Assembly (NCBI GenBank): GCA_026874595.1
Contig: CM049319.1
Coordinates: 2,177,501 to 2,241,500, forward strand
DNA from: Sipunculus nudus
Lineage: Eukaryota > Annelida > Sipuncula > Golfingiida > Sipunculidae
Direction of reading: 5' to 3'
DNA length: 64,000 nt
Both the position numbers and the translations under genes were made by a program. The notes under the pieces were generated by a model. That model did not search any database and had not been told where the DNA came from. It worked only from the letters and a program-made list of their open reading frames with translations. Each line of letters begins with the position of its first letter. Position 1 is the stretch's first letter. Positions 1 to 12,500 of the stretch are shown in pieces.

Positions 1-2289
1 TCAAAGTTAACAGAAAATATAGAATTTCAGTGGGAAACTGTCTCCACAAGATATTTTTTAACCATTTTGGCATGGCTGCAGAATAACTCGCGCAACTCTC
101 TGAGGCACAACACTTCTGTGAACAGAAAACGTTTCTATGTCCAGCTGCTTGTATCTTAATTTTGCCACTAATTTTTATCTGCCTCTTACTTTTAAATTAC
201 ATGAATCCTAAACATCATACCGTCCGTCCGTATAAACTCATAACCTTGCAGAGACAGTGCGTGAGTCGCTCCAATATTTTTAACATTTATTTTGTGGGGC
301 TGTCCTCGTGGCAAGAAATTTATACTCCAGTATGTTTACCTTGAAGACCTTGAAGGTCAGTGATGGTGTTTACATTGCGAACTGGAATGAGACGCGGGGG
401 CATTCAGGTTTTCGATGATATTTGACTGGATTCTATCGTTGGTCTATATTGGAGATGAGGTTGATGTGAGAACACATGAAAGATTTATTAAATGTACGTT
501 GCAAGGAAACTGTTCCTGAAGAAAGACACAGAAACATGCATACCTCGTAAGTAGCAGAAGCGGACCCAACGGGACTCCATGCAAAGGGGCCGTATTCATT
601 TCCGACCGCCGCAACCTTTTTTCATCGTATCAGACAAATTTTGAGGCCTGAAACCCCAGACACCACTCCACCCTACCCCATCCCACGCCTGTTCGTGAAA
701 TAGGGACCTTGAATTAGGTTTTGTCATTATTCCTCCTGGGTTGAATTCTCCAGTTCATAAAGCGAGAAACATTTTTTTCTCTTTTATTGACCACGCACGT
801 GGGTGAGAGCCTCGTTCAAATGAAAGGCCCCACAGGCTCAAATCCCTCACTGAAAGCAAGCGTTATTCATATGAACAATAGAAGTATTTGAGGTTGAGAG
901 ACCACGATGCATGCGTTCCGGTCATTGCCGAAGGCGGTTCGGCTGTGCTCGTTCTAACCTCTGTGCTAGTCAGTAAAAACGGAAAAATCACTCAAAATTA
1001 TATGTACATTAAAAATTATTTATTCTCATATCGCCTATGTCACTGCGGGCATAATAACCTTTAAAATGATGTAAGGCACACTATTGTACACAACGCGGTT
1101 TTTGAGAACATTGCGAACAGACGTGAACCGAATTCATTTTATAAGTATTAGATAAAATATATATCCTATTTTAATCAGAGTTCAGCCGAGAGTATATACA
1201 TGTAACTGAAACGCATGGCAACGCGAAATACTTCAAAGAAATGAATTTACGAAGTATTAGCTGAAACTGTGAAGTTCATGAGAGTAGCACGTTTAATTTT
1301 CAGCTTATTAATTAATTGAAACTTTTTTTTTATTCTAGCTAAAGGGTAATTTTACCAAAGGCTTGCTGTAATGACAGTCTCCAATCTTAATTAGCTCTCA
1401 GATGTTAATGAGAGCGAGAAATAATCAGTAATAAATTGCCACACGAGACCAGGACATCATTCTTACTTCTTACCCCTTGTAAACTGTCAGTCTCATAATT
1501 AATGTCAATATTATGTAACTATGTATGACATGCACGCACGCGTATACATACACCACTCACACACACTAACGCCAGATCGGCCCTCTGACATTACGACCAG
1601 ATTTCTGGCGGTCTGAGTACACTTACACCTAGGTCTGAGGAACGCATTATAAGGCCCCAAGAGGATGCAAATATTTTTGCCATTTTTTTACAACGCCTCA
1701 TAACCTACTGGTACTCTGTCAATTGACCTAACCAGACTTATCGTTAGCATATTTGTGTATTTCTAACAACACCAAACGTAAGCGAGAAAAGTTCCGTTTT
1801 AACTCAGCATATTGGTAAACCCCTGCGCTTGTTTGTTGAATATCTGACCGCATGAATACAGGCACGGCTCGTGCGGGTTACTGGACGCAGCCAACTTGTA
1901 CGCTATACAGGTAATGACTCGTTACCATAGAGACGGGGTTTCAGTTTGGGTTGTGAGTTCACTTGTGTTAATTCATCAATTGTAGCATAACGTTAACTTG
2001 AAGATTATGGGCTGTTTACCACAATATGAATGCAACATGATGTTAGACCACTGCGATGCATTCCTCGATATTGCTTGTATCACGACTCAAGTAGGCTTAC
2101 CAGCCATATTATCATTGCCTACGAAGTCGGGTTGTCACGGCTAACTCGCACAACCGCACTAACACACGGAATATGACACACAATTACGCATGCATCCATC
2201 ACTCACATACACACACGCACGTACACAGGGAGAATGACACACACGCATTCAACTCACGCAACATAACTAACGCCATCATTAACAAAATC
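1..2289. other. AT-rich non-coding DNA, no gene seen
   Basis: I find no convincing exon, RNA gene or mobile element here. Open frames are short and AT-driven. Short CA/CACACA-rich patches lie near 1530-1570 and 2160-2250. The stretch is best read as intergenic or intronic DNA. Confidence 0.6.
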
Positions 2290-2445
2290 TCATGAAATAT
2301 TCATGTTATTTTGGGAATGGGCCGATGAAGAATCGGTTAGATTTTGGTGTGGATCCAGAACATGATGCGGATCCAGGAATGTTATCAAGGAATATTTACA
2401 AATATAAAGTGACTTATACACAAATGAACCTGTGAATATGGACCT
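2290..2445 (-). repeat. Diverged dispersed repeat, copy A (pair with 11596-11755)
   Basis: Read on the minus strand, this segment aligns with 11596-11755 on the plus strand. Shared landmarks in the same order are a 'CCATATTCA' block, a 'tattccttga' block, two GGATC-containing motifs about 20 bp apart (around 2352-2379 here), and an 'atttcat' end. Similarity is clear but imperfect, so both are old copies of an interspersed family. I see no terminal repeats or coding capacity and cannot name the family. A 15-bp poly(G) tract (2473-2487) lies just outside. Confidence 0.55.
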
Positions 2446-2472
2446 AATAAGTATTTGCAGCACGGCTTGTTT

Positions 2473-2487
2473 GGGGGGGGGGGGGGG
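2473..2487 (+). repeat. Poly(G) tract, 15 bp
   Basis: An uninterrupted run of 15 G in AT-rich surroundings. It is one of seven G or C homopolymer-type tracts in the window. Confidence 0.95.
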
Positions 2488-2499
2488 TATCAACCACAT

Positions 2500-4827
2500 G
2501 GCGGAGCCTTGTTCATTCGAATGCAGGTTCTAGTTTGATATAAGATATAATTTTTTTAGCGAGCCAAATGATGCCGGTGACCAAAGAACCGTACCACCCG
2601 TGTAAAACAATGAAGGTCTGACCTGTCCTTACGTGACAACTTTCTGGATACTTCTTACACTGCCGCGTAGACCACGGCTATCATGAGGCCACAGAAGTAC
2701 AGTATATTATCGTTTATATGCATCAATAACGCAAGTGCTGATTTCTTGGAACAAGATGTTTTATATAATGCTATACCTTATCTCAAATGATATACAACTC
2801 AGGCATTATCATTTACGTACTTTTTATTGGTTCAAGAATACACACACAAGCCTCGTGCATTTAGAGTCAACACAATATATTATAAAATAGATTAAGATTT
2901 TGAATTTTCAAATCAAGTGTGTATATTGTTCGAATGAGAATTTTACCCATGATTTATTTTTCGGGAGAGCTAAACCACATTAACATTTATAATTTATTAA
3001 GTGATATTTTCCGATTAATTTACGTATTGAAGCATATGTATATATAGCTGTGCCGGCGGCACTGCTTTGAACCACGTGGTCACTAAAAATTACTACTCCA
3101 GTGGAGGCGGGATATACGGCTAAGTCGATGAGGTTATATTATTCATGTTAAGCTTCAATAAAGCACAAAGCACAAATAAACACAAATATGGCTGTTGCTA
3201 TGACAAAGCGCATGCGCAATGTGATTAGCCGCACAGCTGCCTTTGCATGTTATTTTTCTCAGTGTTTAAATTCACCTACAATGACCGGCAAAACAGATTC
3301 TTAATTGACGTTTTGTATAACTCACCACTTCATCAAGACTGCTGTCTTTTTAGAGCTTAATCAATCAAAGTTTGATAGACAGATACGCATTATGTAATTT
3401 TATAAGTTCAGTATTTTCGTAGTTATTTAAAAATTCTTGAAATATTACCAACAAGAATTCAGACTTTGTTTTACATAGTCTGCGGTCTGATAAAAATGCG
3501 TAACACATCACACGTATATGCGACCTCAAAATAAACTGTATCTGATCCTATATGATCCGCTTTGCAATTTTCATTAGGGGTCCCTGTTGATAATGTCGAC
3601 TTTCCATTGAGAGCAGATCCATTAAGCCCCGACAAATCACGGGACAACTTCTTTCAAAATGGCGCTCAAAGATGCCTTGTCGGCAGTTTATGATACCGTA
3701 AAAACCCGAAAGGATCAACAAAACCTTATTGACGTAAGCGGCATGCGCACAAAGCCTCAGGAAGCTTATTATTTTAGAGCGGCCGATGCGTATGTAACCG
3801 TGGATCATCCGGTGTGATGGCTATTCAGGGAGGGCTGTCTGGCGGGCTGATGAAGTGGCTAGATGACCATTGTTTCGGCGACACCTTGGTTTGGCGCTTT
3901 GCTTTATGATCCGTCGTCGTATTTATCAAAGTTACCGCCCAGTCTGCCTGCAGATACACGGTCGATGGTCATCATACTGGTCGTCATAACGATGGCGGGA
4001 TAACAATACATATTATTATCATCAGCTTAATCTTCTCTTAACGGACGGAGTTCTAATTGGTCCATGCATCTTTTCCTTCTTCCGTTTCTTTATTATCCCG
4101 AACGTTCCTCTTTCCCTTCCTTGATCACCTATCTTTTGATTCATATTAACATAATAAGCATAAAATTTACAATAGTTTATATAATTTAAAGCGGTCTTGT
4201 AACTCAACAGCGTCAAGAACAACACTCCATATATGGATTATATATTATTTATGTTTATTCATGTATTTATTGAATAAAGATTATACATGTATATATTTAC
4301 AATAAAAAAATCTCAGCTGCAATTTTATTATTATCAACAACCAATCACACAGCATGTATTAACCACTGGAAAAATAATGACGTCAAAATTCCCCTGTGAA
4401 ATTACGCACCTGAGTCGCCGCATATACCATGCACAGCTTAATGATTCGTCATGTCGGAATCTAGAGATTCTAGATCCAAGATGAGGATGCATTTTGAAAC
4501 AAAATCGTTCTATTATAAATAACAATGAATAATGTATTAATTACAATTAAAATTCTTTTAAAAAAATACCTCTTTATCGATACAAAGATACAAACATGAC
4601 CGCGATCCTAAATATAGTATCGTTGATGTATTAGAACCGTACCATTAAGATTAATAGCCATTCAAGGAAATGACTTAAGCTTTAATAACCGTGTATATGT
4701 AATCGTTATTTTCACTTCTTTGGCTTTGACAATTTCTAAAAAACTTGCCCGTGCCTTGTACTGGCCAACTGTTAGCTTTTAAGCTTCTGTCCTTTTGCTG
4801 CCTTTATTAACTCTCTTTACTTGTGAA
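2500..4827. other. AT-rich non-coding DNA, no gene seen
   Basis: No supported gene. The part at 3550-4000 is less AT-rich, with an open minus-strand frame of 86 codons that I do not recognise and that lacks convincing splice context. An NRF-1-like palindrome GCGCATGCGC is at 3208-3217 and a perfect TGACGTCA at 4378-4385. Confidence 0.55.
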
Positions 4828-4840
4828 CCCCACGTGGGGT
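4827..4840. promoter_or_regulatory. 14-bp perfect palindrome with central E-box
   Basis: ACCCCACGTGGGGT is perfectly self-complementary and centred on the E-box CACGTG bound by bHLH-zip factors. It lies about 80 bp before the hairpin-ended element at 4921. Function is unproven, since a single such site can occur by chance. Confidence 0.3.
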
Positions 4841-4920
4841 GTATACAAAGCCATATGTAATTAAAGGGAGTATCACCACATTCTTTAACTAGAATACGGG
4901 TAGTCGACAAGCGACTACGT

Positions 4921-6074
4921 GTATCCGCCAAAATCAGAGAAGGACGGGTCAGGTGAGGCATGGATTGAGTGGCAAGGGGATATAGAGTTACATGTGTTAC
5001 ATAATAGAAAGGATCTCTGCCACATAAACATGATTGTAGGTGGCCCCACCTGTTATTTGAACGAGAAACTATCCAAGATGTATACACATGCAAAATTTCA
5101 TGTGGAAAAGTCAAACCACTGCAGAGATATGAGTGATTTTATCCCACAGCAAACAAACAGATGGACGCTGTGCAAAAATGGCTGCTTGTGGCGCCACCAT
5201 TTTTGTGTATGTTATAAAGCTATCCAAGGGCTACATTTGTGTATTTTTTTTTCCTGATTGGTCAAACGGTTCCGGAGATATAAGCATTAATGTCTGCAGC
5301 GTGAACGTGAATGTACGTGGCGCCACCTGTCATAAAAATCAAGAAAGCTATCCAGGATGTATATGCATGCCGAATTACAGGTAATTTGGTCAAACCACTG
5401 CAGAGATAAAAGTGATTTTAACCCAAGGCAGACAAATAGATGGACACTGTGCGAAAATGGCTGCAGTTGGCGCCACCATTTTTGTGTATGTTATATAGCT
5501 ATCCAAGGGCTACATTTGTGTACAAAATTTTTCCTGATTGGTTGAACGAATCCGGAGATATAAGCATGGATGTCTACAGCGTGAACGTGAATGTAGGTGG
5601 CGCCACCTGTCATAAAATCAAGAAAGCTATGCGGGATGTATACGCATGCCGCATTTCAGGTAATTTGGTCAGACCACTGCAGAGATGAGTGATTTTAACC
5701 TAAGGCAGACAAACAGATAGCTGCTGTGCAAAAATGGCTGCAGGTGGCGCCACCTTTTGTTGTGTATGTTATAAAGCTATCCCAGGGCTACATTTGTGTA
5801 AATTTTTTTCCTGATCGGTCAAACGGTTCCCGAGATATATGGGTTTATGTGTGGAAACAGACGCACAAACGGACGCTGGGCTGAGAGGAAAGGTCAGAGG
5901 TCAAGGTCACTTGGTTAGGCACCAGTTAACATGTGACCCGATAATTTGTGTAAGTTTCCGAAAAATCCGTCCAGTAGTCTCAGAGGAGTTCTCCGGAAAC
6001 GAACGCGGCGGCGGCGGCGGCGGCGGAACCCGGTCAAAAACATAGAATCCGCAAAACTTCGTTTTGGCGGATAC
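4921..6074 (+). mobile_element. HINE/pearl-like non-autonomous element with 3 core repeats
   Basis: The left end begins GTATCCGCCAAAA (4921-4933). The right end is the reverse complement of the same 13 bases (6062-6074), and there that arm folds back on a nearby copy (ATCCGC AAAAC ... GTTTT GGCGGAT) to give a terminal hairpin. Between the ends are at least three tandem core units. The landmark ACCACTGCAGAGAT recurs at about 5115, 5394 and 5673, a 279-bp period. Each unit also carries GGTGGCGCCACC-type palindromes. A short 5' inverted repeat, a 3' hairpin and a tandem core match what is known of Helentron-associated elements (HINEs) and bivalve pearl elements; the family assignment is inference. 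I see no transposase or Rep/Hel coding and no obvious target-site duplication. Open frames of 60-112 codons inside follow the repeat unit and are not genes. Confidence 0.6.
6005..6026 (+). repeat. (GGC)7 microsatellite
   Basis: A GCG/GGC trinucleotide run of about 22 bp near the right end of the hairpin-ended element. It is very GC-rich against the AT-rich background and is probably length-variable. Confidence 0.85.
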
Positions 6075-9011
6075 AATTACTAATTGGTCATTAGATAGAG
6101 TTGAAACTTGATTGTGACCTTGAGTGAAAGGTCATCAGAGCTGGAGTACTTCTTCCTTTGATAAGCGTGGCCATGGTTATATATTCAGCCTTAATTAGTG
6201 CAAACCAGGGTAGCCAGGTTACTTATTGACCACTAATTAGTGCTGGGATCATATATGCTCCACCCCACCAAGCTTTTAAACTTATACAGTTTGACTTGAC
6301 AGTGTGTACTATAAAATCACATTTTATACATGATATATAGTTATGAGAAAATCAAGAGGGAGCAAACTAAAGGAGATAATGATATAATATGGATAATAAT
6401 ATCGATTCATGTTATAAAACTGTCTCTTCCGTTCACATGTCAGTTAGGCAACTAGGAACAATTGCAATTTCCAAACAGTTTTTTGCATTTTTCTCGAAAA
6501 CAATATTCGCCTCAATTACACCATATTTAGAGATATACCACACAAACCATTAGGAATAAAAGCTTTCCAATTTATGTTTGAAAACATGTTATATTTGTAC
6601 TCATAAAAGCTCTTTTTTATATCTAGTTTATGAAATAGTTTCCTGCCATCTTTAACAAAGAAAAAAGACGTGTTTTAAATTTATAATTTGAGAAGAAGAA
6701 AAGAAGATAATTGTATGCATTTTAATATAATGTTATTGGCAATGCATAGATTTTGTTTTGAAAAAAAATGAAAATTTTGGTTTAATTGTTCAAATGTCCA
6801 GACCCAAAAAAAACTATATTAATATAATTATGGCTGAACCAATATATAGTCCACCTGGTACAATACTTCAGTTGGTGAAACAAGCACCACAATTTGTTGT
6901 TTGTACTTGTAAGACTCAATAAAAAATGTTAGACAGTCAAAAATCCAGCCTGGCTACCATTTTTTTAAGATGCCCGCCATTAGCCTCCTTTTCATAAGGA
7001 CTTGGATGAAACTTTATTAGAGTGGTCAGATTTAAATGATCTTTTACATCAGTCAGTAGGTTTGGAGGTATGGAGATTCCAATGATGTCATATTCGAAGG
7101 TGTATGAGGCATATTATAGTGATTACGCTGTATTTCAAAGGCATTACTTGTTAATGTATCAGAAACAGAGGTTCTCAAATGGCTTCATTTTCGTTCCTTT
7201 TGTGTTCATGATCCTTGTAAAGGTGACCACTATAACTCAGTCATTTTTTGTCTCTTCATATTACAATATGTTATGAGTCATTGTTAAATCTCCTTGTATA
7301 TTTATGATAAAGCTTTGTTTAAAGTTTTTTACTCATTATGTAAAATGCGGAAGTCAGACATAGCAACATACTTGTTAACTCTGCATAAAATTTTGACAGT
7401 TGCAGCCTTTACATTACCGAGATATATAATGGTGAAGTCTTTGTAAGTCATATAGTACAGAATATATATACAGTGCTAGATATTCTACAGAAGTAAACTT
7501 GCTTACTCTGAATCTAACAAATTTATATAATGCGGTTTTAAAGTCAGCCCTTAGTATTTTACGTTGGCTGTGTTACACAGATGGGTCGCTGCATCTGTTA
7601 ACCAGGGTTACACTGGTCATACGATCTAGTTTCTTTTATAGAGCCCCTTCTTGAAAGAACATACAATCTTACCGGACTTGTACAATAAGACTTTCGTCCA
7701 TCCATTAACTGTTTGCTGCATCAGGGTTAAAAACGATATATTAAATGTTACAGGCCAGCAGTGTCTGTAGTTTGCGGGTTTCACAGGCTTGCCAGGACGA
7801 TTTGTTAGGCATCAAGTTTTTCATGTTAAAAGAATATTTTACATTTATCCTTGTAAGCTGGGAGTAAATGAAAACTCTTGGACAAGTGTCCAAATATTTC
7901 TACATACTGAGACAACAGGAACCTTTATTTGGCCAAATCCACCATGTCATCATCTGGATCACTTTTATCATAACTCATGTATTAAAGTTGTGCCAAAATC
8001 TGATGACTAAATAAAATTGAACTTCAACTATTCAAGAAAACACTAATATTTTCAATCCTGGGTCTGTGTCAAAAGTCATCCATTATATTCTGAGACAGAG
8101 GAATCAAGTTCAAATCTGCTTGAAGTTTTACCTCAGGAGTAAGGCACCGTGTGTCAAACAACTCATGAACACACAATCTGTTGTCGTATTTATTTTCATA
8201 AGTAAAACATACATGTATGTTTCAATTAATGAATGTGATCAGTCCACATCAAGGCTAGATTTTTACTTTCAATACAGGCCTGTTTTTTTTGCAAATGAAA
8301 GGCCCAAGCCAAAATATAACCATAGGCCTTGGTATATTGGTATATTTTAAACATTTTAACCCTGTGTTTATGTAAGCCATTACAGTTTGCTGTAATGCTC
8401 CACAGATCTGCTTTTGCCTATTTATTGCATTTTAAATAAGATCAAACTTTAGTAATGTAATGTGATGTAAGGTTTTAACAATCTTATATCTAGTACACAA
8501 TATCTAAGTAGTTGCTCATTATTTTTCAATAGCTATTTTGATTTTCTATTCATGTTGTTAATGTGTTCTGAATATGTATTTTACTACTGAACCTGAATGT
8601 TCCAATATCAGTATCTGTTCTACCATTTTCAATTAAAACTCAGTATATATGGTTTCTGCTAGATGAAGGGTCAGTGGTAGATTTATAAAAAATATTAAAA
8701 TTTTGAAATGTCACCGAAGCTGTTGTACAGAGTACACCAGGCAGTTGCTTTTTCTACAATAATATAAGACCTACATCCAGGAAAACATGAGACCAAATTA
8801 ATGACCAAAACTTGAAATATAATGTATATCAATAGTTTAACATATATGCAAATAAGTCCAAGTCCACAATATTCTTATACTATTCATCATACGTTCTGCT
8901 GAGCCATACAGACCATGGGCCACTGTTTGATTCAGGCAATACGATGAGCTGAGTACAAGTAAAAGAGCTGAAATATTAAACGTGATGAGCGAAGATAATT
9001 GAATAAAAATA
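6075..9011. other. AT-rich non-coding DNA, no gene seen
   Basis: No supported gene. Frames of 60-94 codons are AT-driven and none has recognisable domains or convincing splice sites. Composition is uniform with many A/T homopolymers. Confidence 0.6.
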
Positions 9012-9490
9012 AAATTTCTGTGAAAAAGTTTCTCCAAATTAGTATTCAAAATAGTACATATAAAATCATTAGTCCTTTCTTTTCAACAAGGAAAAAATAA
9101 TTATTGCCTTAATTATCTCACTTCATAAATGAGACATTAACAACAACATGAACAGATAGTGTGATTAAAGCGTGATACTTGGGTTTGCCTATTTTGTTCT
9201 CAATTTATCTAGAGATCGAAAAATATGCAGACTAGAACTTGATAGATTATATATGAGCTGGACGCAAATTTCTGTGAAAAAGTTTCTCCAAATTAGTATT
9301 TAAAATAGTACATATAAAATCATTAGTCCTTTCTTTTCAACAAGGAAAAAATAATTATTGCCTTAATTATCTCACTTCATAAATGTGACATTAACAACAA
9401 CATGAACAGATAGTGTGATTTAAGCGTGATACTTGGGTTTGCCTATTTTGTTCTCAATTTATCTAGAGATCGAAAAATATGAGCTGGAGG
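9012..9490. repeat. Tandem duplication, 254-bp period, two copies
   Basis: Copy 1 (9012-9265) and copy 2 (9266-9490) both start AAATTTCTGTGAAAAAG and match almost base for base, with only a handful of substitutions. Copy 2 lacks a block of about 25 bp present in copy 1 between two ATATG words, which fits deletion between short direct repeats. The low divergence points to a recent duplication. No gene is contained. Confidence 0.9.
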
Positions 9491-11595
9491 CAAGTTCAGT
9501 TTTATTCCCGAAATCCAGTAACAGTTACAAAATGAATATAAAATGTATACCATTGTGCATGTTAAAAGTGTCCTCTCAAGTATACAAATGTCGGTAAAAT
9601 CTGCAACATAAAACTGCGATATGTATGGTTTTCAAGATTTCTTTAACTCGTTAAAACTAATACCTCTTCATCCTATTTTTGTTACGTATAAGCATGAACA
9701 CAGTCAGAACAGAGAGTACAATCATATTTCTGTTTGTCAGTATTTAAAAATTTTGACAAACGATTCAAATTTGAACAAAACAAGTATTAACGCAGCTTTA
9801 TTTTCAGGCTTGGGTCGTGATTAAATGCAACAGATATATAAAGAGTACATGTAAGACCAATGAACCATAAAGTACAATATGAAGAGATTTGAAGAGAAGA
9901 AAAAAGAACAAACATCTAAAGGCTAAATTATTAAATTGCTCGCAGCTTTATTAGATAACAAAAACAAAATGGTTTCCCTTAGCTTAGTTGCATATTGCAA
10001 AAAAAGTTAATGTGCTCTGTTACACCTAATTTTTGTCTCCCTATAGTGGTACTATCTACAAATCCAAAGGCAGATTGTTAAAATACTGGTCTTGTGGTTT
10101 CAGGGATATGGTGTAGGAACAGCTTTCCCTCAAGACAAGACCACCTGGCATTGAAATCCCTCTGTATATGCTAAATCTTATCAAATGTTAATGAATCCCT
10201 GATGTTCTTGCATAAACTTCTGTCGGAAAGGTCTGTTGTGACCTTGTAATTGATAAATGAATCAATCCAAAGACTTTCATTTAAACATATTTGTGGACCA
10301 TATTTATTTATGGAAATTCTTACCTTACAATAACTTACTAATTTTCAAGATTTGTATTGAAAAAAAATTATATGAAAACTTAGTGTAATTCCTTCCTGAA
10401 ATACCCATAGATGAAACTACTTGCCGTTCTTTAATGAGTTAAACTTTTTAAAAAAAACTACAAGAGATATTTTCTTATTTTTATCCAGGTGTGTGTACAT
10501 TTTTTAAAATCCATAACTGAAATATGTTTACACTTTTTATTCATAAATGGCGAGGAGCTTGATAATATAAACATATATGTTCTATGTAAAAGATAACAGG
10601 ATTGTTATTAATCTACTCAATGATATTGTAATTCAAAAGCTTTCAAATGATAGGCCTGCATGTAAGGGTCCAATTATATCTTGAGCTCGATTACCAATGG
10701 AAGAAATAATAAACTTTGCTTAAAAGGCGAATCGAAATTGTGAGCAAGTTCCATGATGGCAGCACTGAACACAGTAGACAGTAGACAATGTATCAATAAC
10801 AACATTTTGAATGTTATGAGGAGTCAAGGGTCGCTTATGTGCTGGATAAAAAGCTGAAGTTCTTTGAGCAGAGTGGGGCTTTCATAGGCGGGGGTGACAC
10901 TTTTCCCTTGTTTCCTATGCCTTGCCCTTTGCTGGTTTGCGTTTTTCAACATATTGCGGCGGTTTGGTTCAGTTCGGTGTACCTTGTGGACCTGTAATGG
11001 TGCATTTCCCCGTAATAAATGTCAACCGGTCGTTCTCTCAATGCTGAAACAGCGCAATTTCCCCACAGTTACAAAAGTAGAAGCAAAGAAATGTCAGCTG
11101 TGGACTCCACGACCGTCTCTTGGATGTTTTAATTTGAAAATCGCTCCCCTCCCGACCTGTTCTCTGAGAGCCACGATTCTCACTAACTTTTACAAAATAA
11201 ATTAACCATAATTGGCGCAAGCATTATGAAAAAAATTCTTCGAAATAGTGATTACATAACACGTTTAAAAAATGTAATTTTCTGGATTTTTGTTGTCTTA
11301 ATATTTTTCAGGTTAAGCTTATGATCCATCATAAAGTAGATTTAAAAAATAAAATACTTTTTTTTATTATATATTTTATAATTTAGTAATCCTTTGCTTC
11401 CGTATGGTTTTTAAAATCTAATTTATTGAATTTAATTGCACTGATCAAAGTCTAATGTGCAGTTCTATGCAAATAAAAATAATGCCAATGTCAAAAGAAA
11501 ATTAGGGCCCGACTTTAAGGATACCACCGCTGAACAAAAAAAAACTTGAGATCTGCATTCTAATGAATACAAGCCTCCGCCATTCGCTAATTCGG
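9491..11595. other. AT-rich non-coding DNA, no gene seen
   Basis: No supported gene. The part at 10870-11210 is less AT-rich and has a 103-codon plus-strand frame starting with a hydrophobic stretch. I see no recognisable domain and an opposite-strand frame overlaps it, so I do not call it. Confidence 0.5.
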
Positions 11596-11755
11596 CCCAT
11601 ATTCAAAGGTGTATTGCATAAGGTGTATAAAGACGGTTGGATTGTGACTATTCCTTGACGACGTTCCTTGGTCCGGATCATGTGCCGGATCCATACCACA
11701 TTTCGGTCGCTTCTTTAAAGACCCAATCCCGAAATACCCTGGACATTTCATACGA
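11596..11755 (+). repeat. Diverged dispersed repeat, copy B (pair with 2290-2445)
   Basis: This aligns with the reverse complement of 2290-2445. It has the same order of 'cccatattca', 'tattccttga', paired GGATC motifs (near 11676-11690) and a terminal 'atttcat'. The two copies are in opposite orientation about 9 kb apart, which rules out a simple tandem duplication and supports an interspersed family. A 79-codon open frame spans it, with similar residues in the minus frame of copy A, but this is explained by shared ancestry of the DNA. Confidence 0.55.
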
Positions 11756-12500
11756 TTCTGTTCCACACTGCGTCAGTTATGTTTTGAACAAACACATCAA
11801 GACACCCAAAAACACGGAGGTATTAATATCCAAAGCAATTAGGAGGCATTGTTTAGTACGCATGAATATGAACTGATACTTTCAATATTATTTGAATTGT
11901 TTTGGAAATTAATTTCAGTCACAATTTAACTGTTACTTGTGAAGTCCTTGTGATTGATTATACTTTCTTGATTCCATGCTTTTTCACTGCGAAACCATTT
12001 TATTTGTTTTCCATTTTCAACTATCTAACATTAACAGCTTTCAAGAGCACTGTTACATAATTTTGTCTTTAATTAAATATCAGCCAGAAATAATTATCAC
12101 TGGGAATAAATGCCTGCTTAAATCACCCAAATGATGATCATTGACAAGGAATTTAAAAGAATAAAGTCCAAATAAGATCCATATAAAGTTAAGCAGACGC
12201 TGACGGAAAATCCTGTGAACACTACTGTTGTGTGACATAATACAAAAATTATACAGTCAGTATAGGGGTATGTTTGGTGACGAACAAGTCATGATGCAAT
12301 AATTTGCATTTGTCGCAAATATATGAAAACAAGTCCCTTGTATTTCAGATTTCTAAAATAAAGATCTTTCGGTTTCTAAAATGTGGAATTTGAACAATTT
12401 CGAAATCCAGGAAAAAATAAGCTTTACAATACTAAGTTTTATCCCCGGTAATGTCTCAGTAACGTTAGGTTAATTTATACATTTTAATGTTTTCCCGTTT
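11756..12500. other. AT-rich non-coding DNA, nothing recognised
   Basis: No gene, RNA or repeat structure that I can support. It ends at the left boundary of the hairpin-ended element. Confidence 0.6.

Noticed and set aside
4919-6045. Several open frames of 62-112 codons
   Set aside because: They recur with the 279-bp core period of the repeat element and share residues only because the DNA is repeated.
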